From: CAZSBB01 sp964605235 | Lineage (GTDB): Bacteria > Planctomycetota > Phycisphaerae > Phycisphaerales > Phycisphaeraceae | NCBI GenBank assembly: GCA_964605235.1 | Contig: CAZSBB010000025.1 | Coordinates: 1-64,000, forward strand | Length of the DNA stretch: 64,000 nucleotides | Direction of reading: 5' to 3' | Part shown: one piece after another, positions 18,078 through 25,973 of the stretch | Layout of the letters: every line of letters starts with the position of its first letter | Position numbering within the stretch: the first letter of the stretch is position 1 | Position numbers and translations under genes: made by a program | Notes under the pieces: model-generated | What the model was told of the DNA's origin: nothing | The model's database searches: none | The model's input: the letters and a program-made list of their open reading frames with translations, nothing else

Positions 18078-20006
18078 ATGTCGTCATCCATCTGGGATTT
18101 TCTCCAGGCACAGGCCTGGGCGCAACGACAACAAGCTCTGGAACAGCCGTCCGCATTGCCGCCGCGCGCTGAGCTGCGCCGGCGGTATTTCCAATCCCTG
18201 GGTTTGGGTGAGGCGCCGCCCCCGGCCAACCTGGCGGTGCGCTGGCATCGGGAGCTGCCTGACGACGGGTGCACCATCACCCCGCTGCATTACCAGTTGG
18301 CGCCGGATTGCTGGTGCGGGGCGTACCTCTTTCGCCCCGCGACGCCCGCGCCGGCGCGGCCGGGGGTGCTGTATCTCTGCGGCCACGCGCTGCTGGGCGG
18401 CTTCCACTACCAGCATCACGCCCGCGCCTGGGCGCAGCGCGGCTACACCTGCCTGCTCGCCGAAACCATTCAGCAGCATGACCACCGCGGCGATCACCAT
18501 GGCGTCTACCTCAACCGCCAGCCGCAACTGGTCAGCCGGGGTTTCTCCGCCGCCGGCGCCGAAGTGCTCAATTCCATCCGCGCCCTGGATGTACTGATTC
18601 AACATGGCCAGGTCGATCCCGGACGCATCGGCGTCACCGGCATCTCCGGCGGGGGCAACATGTCCTTCCAGCTCATGCTGGCGGATGAGCGGGTCGCCAT
18701 CAGCGCGCCGGTCGCAGGCGTCACCTATGTGCCCTTCGCCCTCCGCGACGGCCACCTGGCGCAGCACTGCGACTGCAATTACATTCCCAACCGCTTCGGC
18801 CTGAGCCAGATCGCCCTGGGCCTGCTGGCCGCCCCGCGCCCGTTGCTGCTGCTGTACGCCCGGCACGACGGCTTGTATTCCCTTGAAGAATTCCGCACGC
18901 TCGCGGCAGACCTGGGCACGCTGTACGCCCATGCCGGCGCTGCGGGACGGGTGGAACTGTTCGAGTACGACGGCCCGCACGCGTACCAGCCCGAAACGAT
19001 CGAGCGGCTGCATGCCTTCTTCGACCAGCATCTGGCGGGTGAGCCCCGGCCGGCGGTGGATACGCTGGCGTTGGCGCAGCGGCCGCGCACGGATGCGGAG
19101 CTGAGTCCAACCCAGGGCGTCATGCTCGCGGGCAATCGACTGGCGCACCTGCAGGAGGTGTTGACGCCCGAAGCCCAGCGTCGCCTGCCGACGGATGCCG
19201 ACGACGCCCAGCGCCAGCGCGCGGAGCTGGCGCTGGCGCTGCAGGAGAACGTGCTGCGGGCAGCGGTTGCCAGCCCCGACGCCCAACCGACGCTGGTGGG
19301 CGATTGGCAACAGGGCGACCTGTGGCGCAGGCGCCTGTGGCGCGATGCGTCAGCGGGGCTGCCCCGGCAGTTGACGTTGATGCAGCGCCGCCCCGCAGCG
19401 CGGCCGACGCTGGTGCTGGCGCTGCCCGAGCGGACGGAGGTGGGCTGGACGGCGTTGCAGCGGATCGGGCAGGCGGTGGGCGAGGACGCCGACTACGCCT
19501 TGCTGGAGCCGCGGGGCAGCGGGGAGCAGAACGTGCAGCCGTCGCATGACAGCGCCTTGCTGCGCGCCGGCGTGGCGGTGGGTCTGACGCCGATGATGCT
19601 GTGGGTGGAAGACGTGCTGCGGATGCTGCCGCTGCTGCGCGCCCACGCCGGGCCGGCGGTGCGACAGGTGTATCTGTATGGTCAGGGCGACGGCGCGGTG
19701 GCGGCGTTGCTGGCGTTGGCGCTGCTGGAGGGCGCCGGCGTTGCCGGGGCGATTTTCGCCGGATTGCCCACCCGGCTGGAGGACGCCTGGCAACAGGTGA
19801 TCGGCTTGCAGCAGACGGCGACCCTGCCGCAGTTGCTGGGGTCGCTGGCGCCGCTGCCGGTGGCGTTGGTGCGGCCGGGGGCGGGCGGCTTGGGTTTTGA
19901 TGTGCTGTGGGCCAGCCGGGCGTATGACCGGGTGCGTCCGGGCGCGTTGCTGCGGGCGGACCATCCACTGCTGGCGCTGCGTCAACTGCAGGCGCTGGCG
20001 TCGTGA
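18078..20006 (+). CDS. Alpha/beta hydrolase (acetylxylan esterase-like), two-domain
   Basis: The 642-residue protein has an esterase domain in its first half: GVLYLCGHALLGGFHYQHHA, the nucleophile elbow GVTGISGGGNMSF near residue 195, LLYARHDGLYSLEEF with an acid residue, and DGPHAYQPETIERLH with the catalytic His. This resembles acetylxylan esterases and dienelactone hydrolases. The second half has another weak alpha/beta hydrolase pattern (YLYGQGDGAVAALLALALL) without a convincing nucleophile, as in planctomycete two-lobed esterases. No signal peptide is visible. It follows the M50 gene by 42 bp and may be cotranscribed, but a functional tie is unproven. Confidence 0.8.
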   Translation: MSSSIWDFLQAQAWAQRQQALEQPSALPPRAELRRRYFQSLGLGEAPPPANLAVRWHRELPDDGCTITPLHYQLAPDCWCGAYLFRPATPAPARPGVLYLCGHALLGGFHYQHHARAWAQRGYTCLLAETIQQHDHRGDHHGVYLNRQPQLVSRGFSAAGAEVLNSIRALDVLIQHGQVDPGRIGVTGISGGGNMSFQLMLADERVAISAPVAGVTYVPFALRDGHLAQHCDCNYIPNRFGLSQIALGLLAAPRPLLLLYARHDGLYSLEEFRTLAADLGTLYAHAGAAGRVELFEYDGPHAYQPETIERLHAFFDQHLAGEPRPAVDTLALAQRPRTDAELSPTQGVMLAGNRLAHLQEVLTPEAQRRLPTDADDAQRQRAELALALQENVLRAAVASPDAQPTLVGDWQQGDLWRRRLWRDASAGLPRQLTLMQRRPAARPTLVLALPERTEVGWTALQRIGQAVGEDADYALLEPRGSGEQNVQPSHDSALLRAGVAVGLTPMMLWVEDVLRMLPLLRAHAGPAVRQVYLYGQGDGAVAALLALALLEGAGVAGAIFAGLPTRLEDAWQQVIGLQQTATLPQLLGSLAPLPVALVRPGAGGLGFDVLWASRAYDRVRPGALLRADHPLLALRQLQALAS

Positions 20007-20051
20007 GACCTGCTCCGGGGCGCGGTGCGGGCCGGGTCGCGGGGCGCAGCT

Positions 20052-21503
20052 TCAGGCGAAGATCAGCTTCAAGCCATAGAAGAACACGATCGCCAGTCCC
20101 GCACCCGCCGGCAGGGTGACCAGCCAGGAGATGACGATGTCGCGCAGGGTGTTGAGGTTCAGCGCCCCCAGCCCGCGCGCCAGGCCGACGCCCAGCACCG
20201 CGCCCACGAGGGTGTGGGTGGTGGAGATGGGCAGCCCGAGCTTGGACGCCACGACGATGGTGGTGGCGGCGCCGAACTCGGCGGCAAAGCCGCGCGTGGG
20301 CGTCAGCTCGGTGATGCGTTTACCGACCGTTTCGATGACGCGCCAGCCCCAGGTCGCCAGGCCCACGACAATGCCCGCGCCGCCCAGCGCCAGCACCCAG
20401 GCGGGGACGTCCGCCTTGACCGCCACCACGCCGTGCCTGGCGGTTTCCAGCACCGCCGCCATGGGGCCGATCGCATTGGCGACATCATTGGCGCCATGGG
20501 CAAAGGCGACAAAGCAGGCGCTGAGAATCTGCAGGTAAACGAAGATGCGCTCCACGGTGGCGTAGTGGCCCACCTCGCCCACCGGCGTGGGCGTCTGCTG
20601 ATCCGAGTGCGGGATGGTATAGGTCAGTTGGTCCACCGAGCCGAGCAGGGTTTCGACCTGCCCCCGCTGGTCCGCCGGGACGCTGTCGCGCACGCGAATC
20701 AAATGCTTGCGGGCTTTGCGCAGGCTGCGGTCCACTGAGCGTTCATGGAACGGCGCCGGCTCAACTCCGGGGGGCTGGTTGGGATCGATCCGCCGCACCA
20801 GCACGAAGGCGATCGCCGCCGCCACCAACGCCACCCCCCCCGCCCACAGCAGCGCCTGCTCAAAGGGCATCTTGTCCAGGCCCAGGTTCTTGAGCCCTTT
20901 GAAAATCATCACAAAGCTCAGAATCACGAACACGAAAAACACCAGCACCGGCGTCGCCCGCTGCGCGGCGCGCACCGGATTGTTGCTGTAAAAAATGGTC
21001 CGCAACAACAACCGAAAGATGATGAAGCTGATGATGCCCGCCAGCACCGGGGAGATGACCCAACTGCTGACGATGCTGCCCAGCTTGCTCCAGTGCACCG
21101 CCTGCAACCCGCCATGCACCGCCCCGAAACCCACCAGGGCGCCGACGATCGAGTGCGTGGTGGACACCGGCCAGCCGAAGTAGCTGGCGACCTGCAGCCA
21201 CGCCCCCGCCGCCAGCAGCGCCGCGAGCATGCCCAGGATGAAGCTCAGGGGGTCGTTGTCGAAGATGCCGACGTCGACGATGCCGCTGCGCATGGTCTCG
21301 GTGACATGCATGCCCACGAGGTACGCCCCGGCAAACTCCAGCACCGCCGCCACCAGCACCGCCCGGCGGAGCGTCAACGCGCCCGAGCCCATGCTGGTGC
21401 CCATGGCGTTGGCCACATCGTTGGCGCCGATGTTCCACGCCATGTAGAACCCGAACGCCAGACCCAGGCCGGACAGGATGGTCAGTACCGTCTGCGAATC
21501 CAT
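20052..21503 (-). CDS. pit: Inorganic phosphate transporter, Pit family
   Basis: The 483-residue membrane protein carries the two inverted Pit signatures: AWNIGANDVANAMGTSMGSG at residues 22-41 and AFAHGANDVANAIGPMAAV near residue 330. GWPVSTTHSIVGALVG and GLPISTTHTLVGAVLG follow each. Pit carriers import phosphate as a metal-phosphate/proton symport. It lies 21 bp behind the DUF47 gene on the same strand, the usual operon partner. The long loop between halves (residues 230-300) is charged and cytoplasmic. Confidence 0.93.
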   Translation of the reverse strand: MDSQTVLTILSGLGLAFGFYMAWNIGANDVANAMGTSMGSGALTLRRAVLVAAVLEFAGAYLVGMHVTETMRSGIVDVGIFDNDPLSFILGMLAALLAAGAWLQVASYFGWPVSTTHSIVGALVGFGAVHGGLQAVHWSKLGSIVSSWVISPVLAGIISFIIFRLLLRTIFYSNNPVRAAQRATPVLVFFVFVILSFVMIFKGLKNLGLDKMPFEQALLWAGGVALVAAAIAFVLVRRIDPNQPPGVEPAPFHERSVDRSLRKARKHLIRVRDSVPADQRGQVETLLGSVDQLTYTIPHSDQQTPTPVGEVGHYATVERIFVYLQILSACFVAFAHGANDVANAIGPMAAVLETARHGVVAVKADVPAWVLALGGAGIVVGLATWGWRVIETVGKRITELTPTRGFAAEFGAATTIVVASKLGLPISTTHTLVGAVLGVGLARGLGALNLNTLRDIVISWLVTLPAGAGLAIVFFYGLKLIFA

Positions 21504-21524
21504 GCAATTATCCCGCCGGCGCGA

Positions 21525-22199
21525 CTACTTGCGCTCCAGCATCATCCGTATGCGATTGGCGAGTTTTTCCGAGATGTTCGACAGGTCGCTCAGCCGCGAG
21601 GTGATCCGCTGCCACAGGTCAAACGTGACGAAGCTCAACTCGCTCTCGTGGGTGTAAAAGTTCTTGAGCAGCCGCCGGAAGATGATGTCCGCTTCGTGCT
21701 CCAGCAGCGCCACCTGGTCCACCAGTTGCTTGACCTTCTCAGCCTCCGGGCCGCCGAAGGAGTATTCCAGCAGCTCGTCCAGCTCATGCACGATGCGCCC
21801 CACCAGTTCCACCGCGGCAAAGTTCTTCACCCGCAATGCGGTCAGGTCCTCCCGCAGCCAGGCGGGGCAGGCCATGGTCTTGAAGCTCAGCAAACCCGCC
21901 ACATCCTCAGCGCAGTCGGCAATGCCGTCCTGCAGCGAAATGATCTCCAGCAGCGTGTGGCGATCCACCGGCAGGAACAGCGTCTTGGGCAGATGATTGC
22001 GGATGTCGTTCTTGACCTGATCCGCCTGATGCTCCAGCGCGGTGACCTCAGCCGCCAGGGCATCGACCTTGGCGCTGTCGCCGGCGTCAAAGGCGTCGAG
22101 CGACTCGCCGAGCTTGGCGACGCAACGGGAAACGCAATCGATGTGCGCCTGCAGCGGGCCAAAAGGCGACCGGCCGAAAAGCTTGGCGATGGTTCGCAT
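21525..22199 (-). CDS. DUF47 family PhoU-like protein, Pit accessory protein
   Basis: The 224-residue protein is all-helical with repeated PhoU-like segments: MRTIAKLFGRSPFGPLQAHI, LEHQADQVKNDIRNHLPKTL, and LLEHEADIIFRRLLKNFYTH. This is the TIGR00153/DUF47 pattern of proteins encoded beside Pit transporters and thought to regulate them. The ATG at 22199 has a strong AGGAGAGG site. It is the first gene of a two-gene operon with pit. Confidence 0.9.
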   Translation of the reverse strand: MRTIAKLFGRSPFGPLQAHIDCVSRCVAKLGESLDAFDAGDSAKVDALAAEVTALEHQADQVKNDIRNHLPKTLFLPVDRHTLLEIISLQDGIADCAEDVAGLLSFKTMACPAWLREDLTALRVKNFAAVELVGRIVHELDELLEYSFGGPEAEKVKQLVDQVALLEHEADIIFRRLLKNFYTHESELSFVTFDLWQRITSRLSDLSNISEKLANRIRMMLERK

Positions 22200-22622
22200 C
22201 GGGTAAACCTCTCCTGAGGGCCGATAGCATAACACGAGCCGGGAATGCCGGGCGCGGGGCCGCCCCAGATCAGCAAGTGGCGGTCGGGGCGGGGGTTGGC
22301 GCGGCAGGCGGGCCGCGTGGAGGCCGATGCATAAGAGCTGTCACCACCGAGGCACAGAGAGCACTGAGTCAAGCTCACTGAGCATGAGGCATGGATCGGG
22401 GGAGACTCACCGCCTGTTGTTGACCAGCACTGGAAGCATACAAATGAGATCCGCAGATGACGCAGATTCACACAGATGAGAGAAGCAGCACGCCTCCCGC
22501 TGCATCTGCGTCCATCTGCGGCATCTGCGGACACTCCTCCTGTCTGGCCGCAAGAACATCGGTGTCAGCGTTCTTCGTAAATGAGCTTGGACCCGTACGA
22601 TCTTGCCGGTAGCATAAAATGC
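22200..22622. other. Non-coding stretch made of repeat fragments
   Basis: No gene is visible. It holds the promoter side of the DUF47 operon, a half copy of the CACAGAG element (22341-22370), and a complete palindromic element of the CCGCAGATGACGCAGAT family (22448-22532). Confidence 0.7.
22448..22532. repeat. CCGCAGATGACGCAGAT palindromic element (copy a)
   Basis: Starts GATCCGCAGATGACGCAGAT and ends with ATCTGCGTCCATCTGCGGC and ATCTGCGGA, an imperfect inverted repeat around a 30-base core. Closer copies lie at 24644 and 24830. Confidence 0.75.
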
Positions 22623-22862
22623 ATGAGTCCGACGGTGTTTGCGGAGGGCGGCTATCGGTTCTTCTTCTTTTCGCGCGAGGAACCGAGGCTGCACATCCAC
22701 GTCATTGGCCATGGCGCCGAGGCGAAGTTCTGGCTGGAGCCGACTATCGAGTTGGCACGCAATCACGGTTTCAGTAAGCGTCAGCTGGCGACGCTGCAAA
22801 AGAAGATCGCAGCCCATGAAGACGAAATCCGCCGCGCGTGGCAAGCCCATTTCGAGCGTTGA
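22623..22862 (+). CDS. DUF4160 domain protein
   Basis: The 79-residue product matches DUF4160: SPTVFAEGGYRFFFFSREEP, then LHIHVIGHGAEAKFWLEPTI and a helical C-terminus ending RRAWQAHFER. These small proteins are nearly always encoded just ahead of a DUF2442 protein, as here, and the pair has been suspected to be toxin-antitoxin-like. The start at 22623 begins the family consensus; an earlier in-frame ATG at 22581 adds 14 unrelated residues. The next gene begins inside this one. Confidence 0.8.
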   Translation: MSPTVFAEGGYRFFFFSREEPRLHIHVIGHGAEAKFWLEPTIELARNHGFSKRQLATLQKKIAAHEDEIRRAWQAHFER

Positions 22863-23193
22863 ACTGACCAACGTTTCCGCGGTCGGCTTCTGGCTGCTGC
22901 TCGACGGCCGCGAGTTGTACCTGCCCTTCGACCAGTTTCCCTGGTTCCGGCATGCGACCATTGCCCAGTTGGCGGCTGTCGAGCGCCCGCTGCCGCATCA
23001 TCTTTGGTGGCCCGAACTGGACATCGACCTGGACGTGGCGTCGATTGAAGCACCCGAAAAGTTTCCCCTGGTGGCGACGGACGCCAAACTGCCCGACACA
23101 GCTAATCAACAGAAAAGCGACGCTGATACGCAGGTGACCGAGCAACTCACACACCGGCCCAGAGAAAGCAGTGGCGTCAGCAGGCGGAAATAA
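22816..23193 (+). CDS. DUF2442 domain protein
   Basis: The 125-residue product has the DUF2442 core: VELTNVSAVGFWLLLDGREL, YLPFDQFPWFRHATIAQLAA and LHHLWWPELDIDLDVASIE-like ending. Its ATG lies 47 bp inside the DUF4160 gene in another phase, suggesting coupled translation. The C-terminal 30 residues are polar and not part of the family. Function unknown. Confidence 0.78.
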   Translation: MKTKSAARGKPISSVELTNVSAVGFWLLLDGRELYLPFDQFPWFRHATIAQLAAVERPLPHHLWWPELDIDLDVASIEAPEKFPLVATDAKLPDTANQQKSDADTQVTEQLTHRPRESSGVSRRK

Positions 23194-23285
23194 TCAATCC
23201 CGACACCGTTTCTTTCCTTCTTCGTCAGTTGCAGCCTTCTTGCTCGGGAGGTCCGCAAGCGAGCTATCTTCATTAGGTGACACAT

Positions 23286-23729
23286 ATGGGCATATGCGCA
23301 TTTTTGTTGCTGACCACAGTGTCTGGCGGGTTTGCGATCATGCTGCTTGCTTATGTGCTCATGTCGATTCCCCGAGTTGAGCAGTGGCAACTAAAATATC
23401 GCCTGGTTGCCAGCCATACTTTGATCGTACTCACACTAATCGCATACTCTCCGATCAGCATCCGACTAAACGAAGGCTCACCATACGGCGACCTCTATCT
23501 GCCCTTTTATTTCGTTCCGGGATTTCCCGTCCAGTATTTTGCAAACCGGCTCTGTGCACCAGCATTCCCCTGGCTGCTTCAATTCATGGAGTCTTTCCCG
23601 GCTTCGGTGATTACATTGATTATCCTACCCGGTGCATTGTCTATTCTCATCGGAGGCGCCGGCTGGTTTCTGGCTGGTGCAGCCTGGACCGCGATCGGCA
23701 AAAGGCAGCTAATCAGCAGTCATAGTTGA
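23286..23729 (+). CDS. Hypothetical membrane protein
   Basis: The 147-residue product has three or four hydrophobic segments: near the N-terminus (CAFLLLTTVSGGFAIMLLAY), at LIVLTLIAYSPISI, and a long C-terminal one (VITLIILPGALSILIGGAGW). AGGTGA stands 6 bases before the chosen ATG; a GTG 9 bases earlier is possible. No family recognised. Base composition is clearly lower in GC than the flanking genes, fitting the accessory character of this stretch. Confidence 0.55.
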   Translation: MGICAFLLLTTVSGGFAIMLLAYVLMSIPRVEQWQLKYRLVASHTLIVLTLIAYSPISIRLNEGSPYGDLYLPFYFVPGFPVQYFANRLCAPAFPWLLQFMESFPASVITLIILPGALSILIGGAGWFLAGAAWTAIGKRQLISSHS

Positions 23730-23825
23730 CCGGCGGCACCCGCGAACGATAATTGAGCGATCAGGTTGAATTCCGCTTCCACGGACGGTCGGCAACCGGG
23801 GCTTTCAAGTCAGAAGGGGCAACGC

Positions 23826-24104
23826 ATGTTTGGCTGGTTCAAGAAACGTCCTGCAGAAGAGCCGCAGGTCAAGGTTTACCTTAATCCACTGCACATGCTG
23901 CTCGCCGGCCGCGAGAAGCAAAAGGGTTCACCACTCACTCGGGAAGAAGTCCTGGAAGTCCGAGACAATGCGGCTTGTATCATGATGCCTGAGTCAAAAG
24001 CGAGAGTGTTCTACGCTTCACTTGACGCTCAAATGCCGATCGGCCGGCTTGACCCAGAACGGATCTGGGAACAGTGGCAGGAAGTTAGAGATCAACTCAT
24101 CTAG
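23826..24104 (+). CDS. Hypothetical small soluble protein
   Basis: The 92-residue product starts MFGWFKKRPAEEPQVKVYLN and is mostly charged helix, including LTREEVLEVRDNAACIMMPE. AAGGGGC lies upstream of the ATG at 23826; an earlier in-frame ATG at 23766 would add 20 residues of no character. I do not recognise a family. It is one of several short orphan genes in a repeat-rich, lower-GC stretch. Confidence 0.55.
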   Translation: MFGWFKKRPAEEPQVKVYLNPLHMLLAGREKQKGSPLTREEVLEVRDNAACIMMPESKARVFYASLDAQMPIGRLDPERIWEQWQEVRDQLI

Positions 24105-24156
24105 CCTATGGATGCAATCGACCAGCAATACTGGAGCCCTGATTTACTTGAGGGCG

Positions 24157-24213
24157 AATAAGGTGTCAGGATGGATATTTACTAAACCCGACACCTTTTC
24201 TTCCCCCATCGTC
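24157..24213. repeat. AAGGTGTC palindromic repeat
   Basis: AAGGTGTC (24160-24167) and GACACCTT (24190-24197) form an inverted repeat around GGATGGATATTTAC. Sequences with the same TGCAAAGGTGTCAGGAT-like start recur at 24571 and 24754, and a half site CCCGACACCG is at 23204. It directly precedes the gene at 24218. Confidence 0.65.
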
Positions 24214-24217
24214 AGGC

Positions 24218-24553
24218 ATGACCAATCCCTCTTCTCCCAACCTTGTCCGCTCCAGGCTGATCGGTGGGGCAATCCCACTTCTCATCTACCCTGGCTGCCT
24301 TTTGGCCAACATCATGAGCCTGGCGGGGCATGAATCGGAGCCGCCTCGTTTGGTGGTCAAGATTATTGCATTGGGCTTCCTGTGGGGTTCGACGCTCTAC
24401 CCGTTGGTGTATATTCCGTCGCTGCTCATCGCTTTGTCCCTAAAAAGTAAGGATTTCACCTTCGCAGCAGAGCGAGTCGCGCTGGTGCCCCTCTGCTATC
24501 TTGCAGGCCTTGTCTTGTTGTTCCTGGCGTGCGGAGTCGCAGGGCCTCACTGA
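24218..24553 (+). CDS. Hypothetical membrane protein
   Basis: The 111-residue product has three hydrophobic segments: RLIGGAIPLLIYPGCLLANI, IIALGFLWGSTLYPLVYIPS and ALVPLCYLAGLVLLFLACGV. A short polar loop lies between the first two. No family is recognised. The ATG is close behind a palindromic repeat and has no good Shine-Dalgarno sequence. It belongs to the orphan-gene island at 22.2-24.9 kb. Confidence 0.5.
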   Translation: MTNPSSPNLVRSRLIGGAIPLLIYPGCLLANIMSLAGHESEPPRLVVKIIALGFLWGSTLYPLVYIPSLLIALSLKSKDFTFAAERVALVPLCYLAGLVLLFLACGVAGPH

Positions 24554-24643
24554 TGAACGTGCCTGAATAATGCAAAGGTGTCAGGATGAATCATCCTCCT
24601 GATCCCTCGTCGGGCTTCAGCATCGAAAGAAGCAAAGATTCTT

Positions 24644-24729
24644 GATCCGCAGATGACGCAGATTTACGCAGAGCAGACATGAACAGCGATTGCTGGTTTA
24701 TCTGCGTCCATCTGCGTCATCTGCGGATG
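24644..24729. repeat. CCGCAGATGACGCAGAT palindromic element (copy b)
   Basis: ATCCGCAGATGACGCAGAT and ATCTGCGTCATCTGCGGAT are perfect 19-bp inverted repeats at the ends of an 86-bp element. Confidence 0.85.
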
Positions 24730-24829
24730 TTCTTCCGGCTTGTCTTGAGAGAATGCAAAGTGTCAGGATGGATAAGTATTCCTCCTGATCCCTCCTCTGG
24801 CTACCCCAGCCGCAGATGCCAAGAGTATT

Positions 24830-24915
24830 GATCCGCAGATGACGCAGATTTACGCAGAGCAGACCTGAGCAGTGATAGCTGTTGTATCTGCGTCCATCTG
24901 CGTCATCTGCGGATG
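24830..24915. repeat. CCGCAGATGACGCAGAT palindromic element (copy c)
   Basis: Same 19-bp perfect inverted ends as copy b with a diverged core. It lies 24 bp beyond the stop of the sialidase gene on the minus strand and could form its terminator hairpin. Confidence 0.85.
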
Positions 24916-24938
24916 CTCTTCCTACTCATCTTTGAAGA

Positions 24939-25964
24939 TCATCCCGTCCACCGCCAGCGTGCGGCAAACATCGCGTATTGGTATTCGCCGGGGAGTTGGC
25001 TGTAGTAGGCGGTGAGCAGCCAGCCGTCGGGGAGTTCGACGGTCGAGGGGTAGCCGCTGTCGCCCATGGGGGTGTCGGCGATGCGGATGGGGGCTTGCCA
25101 GGTGCGGCCATCGTCGGGGCTGTGGCGGACGTCGATGCCGAAGTTGTTGGTGCAGCGGTTGCCGTAGGTCAGCAGGACCCGCCCGTCACGGAGGCGCAGC
25201 AGGTGGCCGGTGACTTGGCGCGGCAGGCTCAGCGGGCCGGCGGGGCGCCAGGTTTGGCCGGCGTCGGGGCTGGTGAAGAGTTCGAGATGGGTATCGGTTT
25301 CCTCGCGGCTGGCGGCGAGGAAGTGCTGGGGGTTCAGGGGCAGGAGTGCGGTTTCGTTGCCGTTGGGGTTGATGCTTGAACCGCAGTGCCACGTTCGGCC
25401 GTCGTCCTGGCTTTCGTAGAGGAAGGACTGGTAGCGGGTGCGTTGGCTGGCGTCGGGCGGGAGCGGCGCGTAGCCGGTGGTCACGAGGTGGCCGGGCGTG
25501 GTGGGATGGATGTCGCCGAAGGGCACGGGGGCTTCGCCGGAGGGCGGCAAGCCGATTTCGCCCAGATCGGTCCAGGTGCAGCCGGCGTCGGTGGAGCGGT
25601 AAGCGTGGGGAACGCGGCGGTCCTGGGGGGCGAAGGGTTTGCTTTGGCCGCGCGGGGCACGGTTGCGCCACCCGCCGCAGAGGGCGATGAGGGCGCCGTC
25701 ATGCGCCAGGCCGACGGCACAATTCATGCGGTTGCTGTGGGGTTCGCCGTGGGGCGCGATGCAGCCGCGCTTGGTCCAGGTGCGCCCGGCGTCGGTGCTG
25801 ACGTAGGCGTCGAGATCGCCTTCCCACATGCCGTGGCAGGGTTGGTTGAAGACGGCGGCGAGCACGGAGCCGTCGGGCAGCAGCGTCAGGTTGGGCCAGG
25901 CGCAAACCTGCTCAATGGCGGTGGTGATTTCAATTTCCAGGCCGGCTGGGTTGATGCGTTGCAT
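24939..25964 (-). CDS. Sialidase-fold protein with Asp-box (BNR) repeats
   Basis: The 341-residue protein has at least four Asp boxes (S/T-x-D-x-G-x-T-W): STDAGRTWTKRG, STDAGCTWTD, SPDAGQTWRP and SPDDGRTWQAP, plus SQDDGRTWHCG. These define a six-bladed sialidase-type beta-propeller. No signal peptide is seen, so it may act in the cytoplasm or be a non-hydrolytic propeller. It lies 9 bp behind the dehydrogenase gene and is likely cotranscribed. An exo-alpha-sialidase activity is possible but catalytic residues cannot be assigned with confidence. Confidence 0.85.
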   Translation of the reverse strand: MQRINPAGLEIEITTAIEQVCAWPNLTLLPDGSVLAAVFNQPCHGMWEGDLDAYVSTDAGRTWTKRGCIAPHGEPHSNRMNCAVGLAHDGALIALCGGWRNRAPRGQSKPFAPQDRRVPHAYRSTDAGCTWTDLGEIGLPPSGEAPVPFGDIHPTTPGHLVTTGYAPLPPDASQRTRYQSFLYESQDDGRTWHCGSSINPNGNETALLPLNPQHFLAASREETDTHLELFTSPDAGQTWRPAGPLSLPRQVTGHLLRLRDGRVLLTYGNRCTNNFGIDVRHSPDDGRTWQAPIRIADTPMGDSGYPSTVELPDGWLLTAYYSQLPGEYQYAMFAARWRWTG

Positions 25965-25973
25965 CGGCGTAAC

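Larger units (their letters stand above)
24571..24940. repeat. Two tandem copies of a roughly 183-bp unit
   Basis: Unit 1 (24571-24753) and unit 2 (24754 to about 24940) both begin ATGCAAAGgTGTCAGGATG, continue with a TCCTCCTGATCCCTCxTC segment, and end in the CCGCAGATGACGCAGAT palindrome. They are diverged at single bases. The 385-bp stretch contains no gene; unit 2 runs into the 3' end of the sialidase gene. Confidence 0.75.

Noticed and set aside
18078..20006. Fourth member of the adaptor cluster
   Set aside because: Although only 42 bp downstream, it is a two-lobed esterase with no adaptor or membrane part, so I list it separately.
24571..24940. CRISPR array
   Set aside because: Only two diverged units of 183 bp with internal palindromes, no short regular spacers and no cas genes.
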